Assembly: GCA_039199225.1 (NCBI GenBank)
Contig: JBCCSZ010000148.1
Span: forward strand, 1 to 18,123
DNA length: 18,123 bases
Direction of reading: 5' to 3'
Source of the DNA: JBCCSZ01 sp039199225
GTDB taxonomy: Bacteria; Bacteroidota; Bacteroidia; Chitinophagales; Saprospiraceae
Each line of letters opens with the position of its first letter. The stretch's first letter is position 1. The position numbers were made by a program, and so were the translations under genes. Under the pieces are notes generated by a model. It ran no database searches. It was given only the letters and a program-made list of their open reading frames with translations, and was not told the origin of the DNA. This document shows, piece after piece, positions 6,820-14,145 of the stretch.

Positions 6820-8163
6820 CTATAAGCGGTACTTCAATCCCAGCGAAATACCGAAGCGATAGAAGTTGGCATCCAGGGGAGAGGTCTCTTCTGTAGCAGA
6901 AAATAGTGCATAGGAGGCAGCCGGACGCAGGCTCAATAGCAAGCTGCGCGTCAATCTGTAGTCGAGGTCGACACCACCCAGCAGCCCAAGCCCATAGGAA
7001 TTTTTGTACTCCTCCAATGCTTGTAGGGGACCATCTGGATCAGCTGGCGACAGTATTTTACCTTCTGTTTTGAGGTGGAGGTTTTGGGACAATCCAGCTG
7101 TTAGGGCCAGGCTTATGCGTTCTCTTTGTAGCAAATAATGCCCAAAAGAAAGGTCTATGCCAATCGTTGTGTAACGGTTGTGCTGCGTAGTGTTCACCGT
7201 TTGGGTCCCCTCGATGGCGGTATTGCCATAAATTTCCTCTACCTCGCCTGTTGCTCTATTGGTGATTCTTTTGAGTAAGACATTCTCAAATAGATAGGTC
7301 TTCGGAATATTGTATTGATGGCTCAATTTGTCATAGGCTATGCTGTAATTCATTCCAAGTCTTACAAAAGATTTTTTTCCGACAAATGCATTGAGGCCGA
7401 TGTCAAAAGTGTAGGTCTCCAATGCCTTTTCTGTCGTGTTTCTCTGATCCGCATAGCTCACCGAGGCGGTATTTTTGGCTTTTAACTGCTGTCCGCTAGA
7501 TGCGATGCCCGAATATAAAAATAGTTGAAATCTGGATTTTGGAGATGGCTTCTCCACGTCATCATAAACACCTACCGCTATATTCGGCAGGGGGTTTTCT
7601 TGCCAGGAAGGAATTTTGCTGGCTATCTTCGGTAGGACACTGCCGAACAAGGCCGTTGACCGATTGGAAGAGACTTTTTGAGTTTCTACTATACCACCTT
7701 TAGAGCTGTTTGAGGCAGCCTTATCTGATGCGGGGCTTGGCTTAGCCGTAGTGTTGCTGGTGGTTAGCTCAATGGTTGAAAGTTGATTGGGTGGTACATG
7801 ATTCGTTTGTGAATGTTGGTTGTTCGATGCAATGGCTTGCTCCTTTGAAGCTGCTGTAGAATTGGCCTGGGTTGCCACTTCTGTTCTTTCATCCGACTGC
7901 GGGACGGTAGGAGAGGTACTGGTTTGTATTTGCTCGGATTCGCTGGATGCTTTGGGGGCTACAGTTGCAGACTGGCTGCGATACAAATAGACAGATGAAG
8001 ATACAATTGCGAGCAGGAGGAAAAGTAGTAAGAGCACATTTCTTCTCCTTCTCTGCGCTTTTTTCTGTCGGTTGACGATGGCCTGCCATTCCGCACCCAG
8101 GTCTACAGGAGAACTGTATTCGCTTAGTCTTTTTCCGATGTTGTCAAAAATATCTTCTTTCAT
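6820..8163 (-). CDS. Inner-membrane-anchored protein with C-terminal beta-barrel, probable anti-sigma-type regulator
   Basis: The 447-residue protein has an unusual three-part layout. Residues 1-41 are a short charged head (MKEDIFDNIGKRLSEY onward) ending in a basic QRRRRN stretch. Residues 42-61 are a single transmembrane helix, which by the positive-inside rule puts the head in the cytoplasm. Residues about 62-205 are a low-complexity Ser/Thr/Asn/Gln/Ala/Pro linker. Residues about 210-447 alternate amphipathic strands (RFQLFLYSGI, YTFDIGLNAF, SFVRLGMNYSIAY, YTTIGIDLSFGHYLL, ISLALTAGLSQNLHL, GLGLLGGVDLDYRL, LLLSLRPAASYAL) and end in YRFGISLGLKYRL, like an outer-membrane barrel of about eight strands. 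The gene follows an ECF sigma gene after 22 bases and is followed by a strong terminator. Sigma-factor binding by the head and barrel insertion in the outer membrane are inferences. A periplasmic beta-rich domain is the main alternative. Confidence 0.75.
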   Translation of the reverse strand: MKEDIFDNIGKRLSEYSSPVDLGAEWQAIVNRQKKAQRRRRNVLLLLFLLLAIVSSSVYLYRSQSATVAPKASSESEQIQTSTSPTVPQSDERTEVATQANSTAASKEQAIASNNQHSQTNHVPPNQLSTIELTTSNTTAKPSPASDKAASNSSKGGIVETQKVSSNRSTALFGSVLPKIASKIPSWQENPLPNIAVGVYDDVEKPSPKSRFQLFLYSGIASSGQQLKAKNTASVSYADQRNTTEKALETYTFDIGLNAFVGKKSFVRLGMNYSIAYDKLSHQYNIPKTYLFENVLLKRITNRATGEVEEIYGNTAIEGTQTVNTTQHNRYTTIGIDLSFGHYLLQRERISLALTAGLSQNLHLKTEGKILSPADPDGPLQALEEYKNSYGLGLLGGVDLDYRLTRSLLLSLRPAASYALFSATEETSPLDANFYRFGISLGLKYRL

Positions 8164-8185
8164 CTTAAAAGAATTTTAAATACAC

Positions 8186-8791
8186 TTAGTAGTTTCTAAC
8201 GTTCTTATTTTTTCGAGTAGCCTTTGCCATTTGGATTTTCATCCGCAGCATCTTTTTTGCCTTCGACAGTTGCGACTTTGAGGTCTGAACACTGATGTCC
8301 AGCATATCTGCGATTTCCTTGTGTGAGAAATTTTCGACCACGAAGAGGTTGAAGATGGTCCGGTATCCGTCTGGCAGTTCTTTGATCAGTTTTAGGAGGA
8401 ATTCTTCTGAGAGCGCACTTTCTTCGACGGCATTTTCGGTGGCGGCTGTCAATTGGATGTGGTGGCTTTCAATATCCAGGAAATTCAGTTTCCGCTGGCG
8501 GATTACCTTTAGGGCCGTATTGACCGCAATTTTTTTCATCCAGGCTTCGATGCTGCCTTTGTCCGGATCGAAGCGGGAGATGTTTTTGAAGATTAGGAGG
8601 AAGCTTTCTTGCAAAATGTCCGATGCCCCAAAATCTGGATATTCGTATCTGCGACAGACCGTCATGATCTTGGGGGCATATCTTTGGAAAAGCAATTCTT
8701 GACAGCTTGCGTCTCCTTTGCGACATCCCGCAAGGATTTGGTCCAGGCTCTTCTCTCTATTTTTGAATAAGCGCAAGCTGACGATTTTCAT
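8186..8791 (-). CDS. ECF-type (sigma-70 family) RNA polymerase sigma factor
   Basis: This 201-residue protein has the two-domain ECF layout. Region 2 spans about residues 33-98, with YAPKIMTVCRRY, the core-binding ASDILQESFLLIFKNISRFD and the -10-contacting SIEAWMKKIAVNTALKVIRQ. Region 4 spans about 133-183, with LPDGYRTIFNLFVVENFSHKE and the helix-turn-helix IADMLDISVQTSKSQLSKAK. There is no sigma region 3 and no C-terminal extension beyond a basic tail. It is co-transcribed with the membrane-anchored beta-barrel gene 22 bases downstream, the usual arrangement for an ECF factor and its regulator. A hairpin followed by six T residues ends only about 15 bases before the ATG, so the sigma promoter must overlap the hairpin or the gene depends on read-through from the lipoprotein gene. 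Targets are unknown. Confidence 0.93.
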   Translation of the reverse strand: MKIVSLRLFKNREKSLDQILAGCRKGDASCQELLFQRYAPKIMTVCRRYEYPDFGASDILQESFLLIFKNISRFDPDKGSIEAWMKKIAVNTALKVIRQRKLNFLDIESHHIQLTAATENAVEESALSEEFLLKLIKELPDGYRTIFNLFVVENFSHKEIADMLDISVQTSKSQLSKAKKMLRMKIQMAKATRKNKNVRNY

Positions 8792-8806
8792 TTAGATTCG
8801 AATTGG

Positions 8807-8845
8807 AAAAAAGAGCTCCACTTTTCCACGAGAAGCAAAGCTCTT
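8807..8845 (-). terminator. Intrinsic terminator or attenuator between lipoprotein and sigma gene
   Basis: On the minus strand AAGAGCT (8845-8839) pairs with AGCTCTT (8817-8811), a 7-bp stem around a 21-base loop, and the distal arm runs into six T residues (8812-8807). It lies 26 bases after the lipoprotein stop and about 15 bases before the sigma factor start. The stem is short and the loop large, so termination may be partial, which would couple sigma expression to lipoprotein transcription. Confidence 0.55.
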
Positions 8846-8870
8846 CTTTTACAAGAATAGATAATCAGTA

Positions 8871-9458
8871 TTAATTATATAAAGTAGCAGTAAAGGTACC
8901 TGAAATAGTTACGGTGTTGCCACTGTCGTCGATCATGTCACCTGAAACGACCACATCAGCTGTTGTTGCTGTGATGTTGCTGATCGTGTAGCTGACCCCA
9001 GAAGCGTCGTACTGTGTCATAAAGGAGACTAGGTCTGGCATTGTGTTGGGGTCAGAGCCTGCCGCTACCCAAGCGTCGAAGGCGTCGATGCCGGCCTGTG
9101 AAATGGTGCTGGCCATACCGACTTCATCGTTGTAGGTGGTCTCTTGAAGCTCTAGTTCTGTTCCGGCAGGTCCCCAGGCGCTGGCGAAGACTGCACCGGT
9201 GGCGCCCAAGTCGGCAGATTCTAAAGATAAGCTGTAGTTGTTGACTTCGTTGGTGGTTGTATCGATGATGAAAGTTGCCAGGGCCACTTCTCCGAGCGTG
9301 ATGGTTGATCCTCTCAGGGTGATTTTACCATTGGATGATTCATCGATGACCTCTACATCCGGGACGTTGTCCTCTACGGTGGTCAAGTTCTCCTTGCTAC
9401 AAGAAGCCAACATCAAAGAAAAGATGGCCAATACGGTTAGAAATTTTATAGTTTGCAT
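8871..9458 (-). CDS. Small lipoprotein of unknown function
   Basis: The 195-residue protein begins with a signal peptide and lipobox (LTVLAIFSLMLASC; Cys20 would be the lipidated residue), so it is exported and anchored in a membrane. The mature part is acidic and rich in Thr, Ser, Ala and Val. It has alternating segments such as KITLRGSTITLGEVALATFI, a helical region around AGIDAFDAWVAAG (about 126-138), and a strand-rich end (VSYTISNITATTADVVVSGD, then NTVTISGTFTATLYN), suggesting a beta-sandwich. I recognise no family. It precedes the ECF sigma gene on the same strand, separated by a probable terminator, and could be a member or target of that regulon. The 216 bases upstream (9459-9674) contain no convincing gene; a loose TATAGTTTG element on the minus strand could be part of its promoter. 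Confidence 0.8.
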   Translation of the reverse strand: MQTIKFLTVLAIFSLMLASCSKENLTTVEDNVPDVEVIDESSNGKITLRGSTITLGEVALATFIIDTTTNEVNNYSLSLESADLGATGAVFASAWGPAGTELELQETTYNDEVGMASTISQAGIDAFDAWVAAGSDPNTMPDLVSFMTQYDASGVSYTISNITATTADVVVSGDMIDDSGNTVTISGTFTATLYN

Positions 9459-9674
9459 TTTATTGATTTTAGATTTTAAGTTAAAAATTCTTTACGAGTG
9501 ACGGTGTTGAACGGCTTTCTGAAATTCCGTCGAGCCATTTGATTGTCATGACACAAACTATATCCACCTTTTGGCGAAAGGTTGCCTGGAAAGTGAAAAA
9601 ATATTTTTGATGGACGACTTCTACAATGCGTCGCTCATCCAAATCAGCTATGTGGGATTTGGTACAGGTAGCAT

Positions 9675-10226
9675 TCAGCCATTGGGATTTTGATCCTTGG
9701 GCCACTCCCGAGCCAGCAAAGCATAGATGAGGTCATCCGTCCACTCACCCTTGAAGAAGTAGCTTTCGATGTGGTGGGCTTCCTTTCTGAATCCGAGCCT
9801 TTCCATCAGCCGGATGGATTTTGTGTTGTTTGGATCAATCGATGCCGTAATTCGGTGTTTCTTCAGGATGGAAAACAGATGATCGATGATGGCCTTTAAA
9901 GCTTCGGTGGCATAACCTTGGGATTGAAATTTTTTATCTAGGGTGCAACCGATTTCGGCCTGTTGGCCTTGCTCGTCTATGAAGTGTAGACCGATGTCTC
10001 CCAGTATTTCATGGCTTATTTTGTGGGTCAAGACCAGTTGAAACCAAGTCTTTGGCAGATTGAATTGCGTTGGATTGCGCTTGATGAAGGCTGTTACCTC
10101 TGCCAGGCTTTGGGGAACCCAGCTTTGGTATTTGTTGGCAATGGCATCGGAGCGATACGCGAATACGGCCTTGGCATCTTCGAGTTGAATGGGGCGTATG
10201 TGGAGGCGCTGGGTTTTAAGGAGCAT
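9675..10226 (-). CDS. GNAT-family N-acetyltransferase, RimJ/RimL type
   Basis: The 183-residue protein fits the RimJ/RimL-like GNAT group, which transfers acetyl from acetyl-CoA to a primary amine on a protein N-terminus or small molecule. Landmarks are the N-terminal TQRLHIRPIQLEDAKAVF, the beta-strand GDIGLHFID (76-84), EIGCTLDKKFQSQGYATEAL (91-110) containing the acetyl-CoA pyrophosphate loop Q101-x-x-G-x-A, and IDPNNTKSIRLMERLGFRK (130-148). All core motifs are present and the length is normal. It starts 28 bases after the SGNH protein's stop and is probably the last gene of the MBOAT-SGNH-GNAT unit. Whether it works in the same pathway or is only co-transcribed cannot be judged. Confidence 0.92.
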   Translation of the reverse strand: MLLKTQRLHIRPIQLEDAKAVFAYRSDAIANKYQSWVPQSLAEVTAFIKRNPTQFNLPKTWFQLVLTHKISHEILGDIGLHFIDEQGQQAEIGCTLDKKFQSQGYATEALKAIIDHLFSILKKHRITASIDPNNTKSIRLMERLGFRKEAHHIESYFFKGEWTDDLIYALLAREWPKDQNPNG

Positions 10227-10254
10227 ATCGTTTTTGCATAAGGGTTGTTCAAAC

Positions 10255-11157
10255 TTAGCGAATACTTTTTATCCATTCAGCAATTTTTCGCGAAACGATT
10301 TTCCCGGAATCTTTAAATAGGTGGTTGCCGTCGACGTATTGATACTGGTTGTTGGAGGCAGTCATGTCGAAATAGCCTTCCGTCATGGGGGCCAATTCTT
10401 CCATTTTGCTGGTGAAATCGGCCATCAATTCATTTTCGATTGCCATTATGTCGGGATGGATCGGCATTCGGACCAGGTAGACTTTTCCGTGCTGGTTTAG
10501 GAATTCGATGGTTTGTTGGAGGTAGTCGAAACGCAAAGAGGAGTACTTGTAGTAGGGGAGGAGGTTTTTTCGATAATCTTCGACCTTGGCATTGGTTCTG
10601 GCCATTGTTTTCAGTGAGTCCATGCTGACAGAAACTTCCAACCAGCCGTTGTCGTGTAAAAAAGTTGCAGATTTTGGTTGGAGGAAGATTTTGTAATATT
10701 CGCCACTCAGGTTGCGAATCAGGTAGATGAAATTGGGCTTGTGGTTTACAAACGGGGTTTTACCAACGCAGAGGTCCAATTCTCTGAACTGTTCCGCATC
10801 GTTTGGTTTTTCCAACTTCGAAGAAATGCTCCAAGGATCGACCGTCACAATGAACAGTCCATTGGAGGTTGTTTCTTTCAGTTTTTGTTTGATGCTGTTT
10901 AGGTAGGTCTCGCCATAGGGACTGTGGGCAACTGTGAAGGCATAATTGTAAGCTTTGATGTTTAGGATGCTGTCGAAGACAGAAGGTTGTAATCCCTGGG
11001 CAGCCCTTGAGGTGCCGATCATCAAATGCGTTTGTTTTGGGCTGGTAAATCGGATGTAGAAGGGGTCGGTATGACCATCTGCTTGCGACAGAATTAAGAG
11101 GAAAAGCAGGAGTGCTGCAAAGCAAAATATGGCGGTCTTTAGGAGTAGCTTTTTCAT
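10255..11157 (-). CDS. SGNH/DltD-like membrane-anchored partner of the MBOAT acyltransferase
   Basis: The 300-residue protein has one N-terminal signal anchor (about 5-24), and the rest should lie in the periplasm. It carries SGNH-hydrolase marks: LMIGTSRAAQG (45-55) with candidate nucleophile Ser50, TVDPWS (105-110), and the C-terminal YVDGNHLFKDSG (274-285) with Asp276 and His279 completing a Ser-Asp-His triad. Such DltD/AlgX/PatB-like proteins take an acyl group supplied across the membrane by an MBOAT protein and attach it to an extracytoplasmic polymer. It is encoded only 6 bases after the MBOAT gene, strongly suggesting the two work together. The acceptor glycan or lipid cannot be read from the window because no polymer synthase is nearby. 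Confidence 0.82.
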   Translation of the reverse strand: MKKLLLKTAIFCFAALLLFLLILSQADGHTDPFYIRFTSPKQTHLMIGTSRAAQGLQPSVFDSILNIKAYNYAFTVAHSPYGETYLNSIKQKLKETTSNGLFIVTVDPWSISSKLEKPNDAEQFRELDLCVGKTPFVNHKPNFIYLIRNLSGEYYKIFLQPKSATFLHDNGWLEVSVSMDSLKTMARTNAKVEDYRKNLLPYYKYSSLRFDYLQQTIEFLNQHGKVYLVRMPIHPDIMAIENELMADFTSKMEELAPMTEGYFDMTASNNQYQYVDGNHLFKDSGKIVSRKIAEWIKSIR

Positions 11158-11163
11158 GGGGTA

Positions 11164-12612
11164 TTAAAATTGAAAATAGATGAATTCCTGTTTTGAGCCA
11201 CTGAACAAGAGCACCAGTAGAGCAAGTGAAAGATAGAAAGTCCAACGATAATGGGCGCGCCATTTTAAGCCAATTTTTTCAATGGCATATTGCCCTTCTC
11301 TGCCCAGCCATTCGATCATTATGAAAATTCCGATAAGGGCAATGGTCATCAGTGCTTTCCATCTGGCGGGGAAGTCGGGCGTTGTCAACAGAGAGCTTGA
11401 ACATATTTCAGCGATGTAATCGAAGGCATGGGCCATATTCTCTGCCCTAAAAAATATCCAGGCGAAAACACTCAAAGCAAAGGTGAGTAAGATGGAAAAC
11501 AATTCTTTGATACTCGGCAGCAATCTCCCCTTGGCTACCACATCCAAATGGTTGCGGTTTCTTTTGGTGAGCAGCAGTGGTAGGAAGTAGACAGCATTCA
11601 GTGTACCCCATACGATGAAGGTCCAATTGGCGCCGTGCCAAAAGCCGCTGACGATGAAGATGGCAAAGGTATTTCTGACCCGCATCCAGGTGCCTCCGCG
11701 ACTACCTCCAAGCGGAATGTAGAGGTAATCCCTAAACCAAGTGGACAGAGAGATGTGCCAACGTCTCCAAAATTCTGCCATATCTCTTGAAAAGTAGGGG
11801 AAGTTGAAATTCTGCATCAGGTTAAATCCGAATAGGCGCGACGTGCCGATGGCAATGTCTGAATAGCCAGAGAAATCACCGTAAATTTGGAAGGTGAAAA
11901 AAAGCGCCCCCAGTGCCAGTGTGCTACCAGAATAATCTGCTGAGTTGTTGAAAAAATCGTTGGCGAATACCGCACAGTTGTCGGCAATGACTATTTTTTT
12001 GAATAGCCCCCAGAGGATTTGTCGCAGGCCATCGACAGCCTTTGTGTAGTTGAAGCTTCGCTTGCTGTAAAATTGTGGCAGCAGTTGGGTAGCCCGTTCG
12101 ATGGGACCGGCGACCAATTGAGGGAAAAAGCTGACGAAAGCCGAAAAGGCGATGAAGTCTTCTGTCGCTTCCAGTTTCTTTTTGTAAACGTCGATGGTGT
12201 AGCTCAAGGTTTGGAAGGTGTAAAAGCTGATCCCTACTGGTAGGATGATGTTCAAGGAGTTGACCTGTATTTCTGCGCCGAAGAAGGAGAAGGCCGAGAC
12301 GAAGTTGTCGAGGAAGAAGTTGTAATATTTGAAGAAGCCCAGGAAGCCCAGATTGACGAAAATGCTTGTGTAGAGCAGTGCCTTTCGCCTGCCTGGCTTG
12401 TCTTCGGTCTTTAGCTTTTTGCCAACGGAAAAATCGACCAGGGTGCTGAAGAGAATCAATCCCAAAAAACGCCAATCCCACCAACCGTAAAAAACATAGC
12501 TGGCGGCAACGATCAATAAATTTTGTGCCTTTAGAGAATTGTTGACCACATACCAATAGAGCAGGAAAACGATTGGTAGAAAGAGGGCAAAATCTATCGA
12601 GTTAAAAAGCAT
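11164..12612 (-). CDS. MBOAT-family O-acyltransferase (AlgI/DltB-like)
   Basis: This 482-residue polytopic membrane protein has the MBOAT core: FFPQLVAGPIERATQLLPQF (162-181), FQIYGDFSGYSDIAIGTSRL (241-260), FWRRWHISLSTWFRDYLYIP (281-300) with His286, LGGSRGG (301-307), and FIVSGFWHGANWTFIVWG (319-336) containing the family's essential His, here His326. MBOAT proteins of this AlgI/DltB branch pass acyl groups from a cytoplasmic donor through the membrane for O-acylation of exported polysaccharides or teichoic-acid-like polymers. The downstream SGNH/DltD-like gene (6-base gap) is the expected partner, and a GNAT follows. The DinB-like gene is 41 bases upstream on the same strand, so the transcription unit may begin there. 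Length and motif order are normal. Confidence 0.94.
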   Translation of the reverse strand: MLFNSIDFALFLPIVFLLYWYVVNNSLKAQNLLIVAASYVFYGWWDWRFLGLILFSTLVDFSVGKKLKTEDKPGRRKALLYTSIFVNLGFLGFFKYYNFFLDNFVSAFSFFGAEIQVNSLNIILPVGISFYTFQTLSYTIDVYKKKLEATEDFIAFSAFVSFFPQLVAGPIERATQLLPQFYSKRSFNYTKAVDGLRQILWGLFKKIVIADNCAVFANDFFNNSADYSGSTLALGALFFTFQIYGDFSGYSDIAIGTSRLFGFNLMQNFNFPYFSRDMAEFWRRWHISLSTWFRDYLYIPLGGSRGGTWMRVRNTFAIFIVSGFWHGANWTFIVWGTLNAVYFLPLLLTKRNRNHLDVVAKGRLLPSIKELFSILLTFALSVFAWIFFRAENMAHAFDYIAEICSSSLLTTPDFPARWKALMTIALIGIFIMIEWLGREGQYAIEKIGLKWRAHYRWTFYLSLALLVLLFSGSKQEFIYFQF

Positions 12613-12653
12613 TTTTCGTTTCGTTTAATTTTCTCCATTACCAGTAACTTGTT

Positions 12654-13178
12654 TTACCTTTTCAAAATGCCCAGGTATTGCTTCCAAGGGCCTACTTCTG
12701 TACTGTATTGCTTCGCCATCACCCTGGCAATTTGTGCGATATGCCCCAGATCGTGAACCACCCAGGTAGACAGCAATTCTTTCAAATTGGCTTCGCCCAG
12801 TTCAGGATGGATTCCTTTTCTTTGGAGTGTAGCGGCATCCATGTTGAAAGCGCGTAGTTCTTTGATGTTTTCCGCCCTCAAAGTTCTAAATTCTTCCAGT
12901 AATGTTGCCATGTCTTTTTCTTCTGCCAGGTTCATCTGAGCAAATCGGTCGAAAGGTACGAAGGTTTTGTCTTCGGCCTCTGACAAAATGATCTTGGCCC
13001 TCGGTATCCAATCTGTCTTTTCGCCATGGATCAAATGGCCGACAATGTCGTAGGGGCTCCAAGTATCTATCCCTTCATTGCTTTTCAACCAGTCTTCCGA
13101 TAGACCGGTTAACATGGAGTCTAGGGTGTCGGGTGTTCTGCTTAAAATCTCGATGGACTTATGAATATCAAAATTCAT
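12654..13178 (-). CDS. DinB/DUF664-family putative metal-dependent protein
   Basis: The 174-residue all-helical protein matches the DinB superfamily (DinB_2-like), four-helix bundles that bind a divalent metal through three histidines. The candidate ligands are visible: His48 in IVGHLIHGE, and His142 and His146 in WVVHDLGHIAQIARV. The surrounding TWSPYDIVGHLIHGEKTDW and the C-terminal PWKQYLGILK are typical of the family. Characterised relatives include thiol-dependent transferases (bacillithiol or mycothiol S-transferases), but many members lack a known reaction, so only the fold and metal site are secure. It is 41 bases upstream of the MBOAT gene. The upstream 87 bases hold no obvious promoter consensus. 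Confidence 0.88.
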   Translation of the reverse strand: MNFDIHKSIEILSRTPDTLDSMLTGLSEDWLKSNEGIDTWSPYDIVGHLIHGEKTDWIPRAKIILSEAEDKTFVPFDRFAQMNLAEEKDMATLLEEFRTLRAENIKELRAFNMDAATLQRKGIHPELGEANLKELLSTWVVHDLGHIAQIARVMAKQYSTEVGPWKQYLGILKR

Positions 13179-13265
13179 GTCGATTCAAGTACTTTGTTAC
13201 GATACGTAGCGATGGAACGATCATCCGGTTGTAGAAGGTATGATACTTTCTGCGGTGGTCCCTTT

Positions 13266-13451
13266 TCAGCGCAAATTAAAAATATTTTTGCTGAGATTGA
13301 ATTCCAGGTACTTGTGATTGTTTCCGATGAGTAGATCTATCTTTTCGCCACCGATGACCAAGTTGAGATTGTCGTTGTAATCACCAATTTTGAGGGTTAG
13401 ATTGTTTTGATTTTCTAGGAATACTTGAAATCAAAATTCTTTTTCGTACAT
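13266..13451 (-). pseudogene. Small translationally coupled ORF interrupted by an in-frame TGA
   Basis: An ATG (13451-13449) lies one base after the TGA stop of the preceding gene (TGAGATG), an arrangement typical of translational coupling. The frame reads MYEKEF, then a TGA at codon 7 (13433-13431), then 54 further sense codons to a TGA at 13268-13266. The part after the interruption looks like genuine protein: loosely repeated strand-turn units (LTLKIGDYNDNL, LNLVIGGEKIDL, LLIGNNHKYLEF) ending FNLSKNIFNLR. No alternative ATG exists in frame downstream of the stop. A single TGG-to-TGA change or a frameshift in a former 61-residue gene explains it best; stop-codon read-through is possible but unsupported. 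No family recognised. Confidence 0.5.
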
Positions 13452-13452
13452 C

Positions 13453-14037
13453 TCAATTGATTCGATAGACCAACTCATAATCGTGCGCCCCTACCAAAAT
13501 CGGTACACTAGCCCATTGGCTGTTTTTGGCTTTTCCTTTTTGGACGGCGGCTTTGACCAACTGTTGCAGCCTCAAGATGATCGCATAGTCACAGGTATCT
13601 GCTGCGTCCCCATGGTCGTCGTATTGGTACATTCCATTTTCGTGATGTGTTTGATAGATTGTCTGGATGTCTTCCAATCCCTTAATCGTAAAAGTTTGCA
13701 AAAAGGCATTTTCATCGCTCCAATCCGCCAACCATTCCAAATCATCCATTGTACCGATCAAGTCAAAACCAAATAAATCTAGATACCACAAATCGTAATT
13801 GGTGGAAAAGCCGTTTATTTCCAGGTAGACAGCTTCCAAGTGGATCTCACTTGTAAGTTTAGAAATGCAAGACACCAAACAAGTTTCCATTGCTTCCACT
13901 TGATGTAATAAGTCTTTGCCAATCATCTTGGGGAAGTCTGTGGATTGGTATTTAGCCAAGTCTTGTTCGATCAATTGGATGGCTTTTTCTAATTGGCCAT
14001 TGCGCACCAGTGTTGGTAGTTGTTCTTCCAGGTTCAT
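13453..14037 (-). CDS. Acidic hypothetical protein
   Basis: The 194-residue protein has no signal peptide or membrane helix and is probably cytoplasmic. It begins with an amphipathic helical region (MNLEEQLPTLVRNGQLEKA, IQLIEQDLAKYQ) and is rich in Asp/Glu and aromatic residues in the middle (NYDLWYLDLFGFDLIG, MDDLEWLADW). It contains the acidic stretch QYDDHGDAADTCDYAI (about 139-154) and a helical C-terminus (LRLQQLVKAAVQKGKA) before VPILVGAHDYELVYRIN. I do not recognise the family. Its size, acidity and isolated position would fit an immunity or anti-toxin-like protein, but no toxin partner is present, so this is speculative. A damaged small ORF follows after one base, suggesting a former two-gene unit. 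Confidence 0.7.
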   Translation of the reverse strand: MNLEEQLPTLVRNGQLEKAIQLIEQDLAKYQSTDFPKMIGKDLLHQVEAMETCLVSCISKLTSEIHLEAVYLEINGFSTNYDLWYLDLFGFDLIGTMDDLEWLADWSDENAFLQTFTIKGLEDIQTIYQTHHENGMYQYDDHGDAADTCDYAIILRLQQLVKAAVQKGKAKNSQWASVPILVGAHDYELVYRIN

Positions 14038-14145
14038 ATGTCTTTTGATGGTTTAATTTACTTTGTGGTTTCCTTTTCCAAACTGGATGGGCAGGCAGAT
14101 AGCATCTAGTAGCTATTCTTTAGCAATCCAATTGGTTTGTTAACT

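Noticed and set aside
9481..9705. 74-codon minus-strand ORF between the GNAT and the lipoprotein
   Set aside because: It overlaps the 3' end of the well-supported GNAT in another frame and has no recognisable motif or leader.
11924..12556. 210-codon ORF on the same strand inside the MBOAT gene
   Set aside because: It is a shadow frame rich in Arg, Gln, His and Leu; the MBOAT frame carries all family motifs over the same bases.
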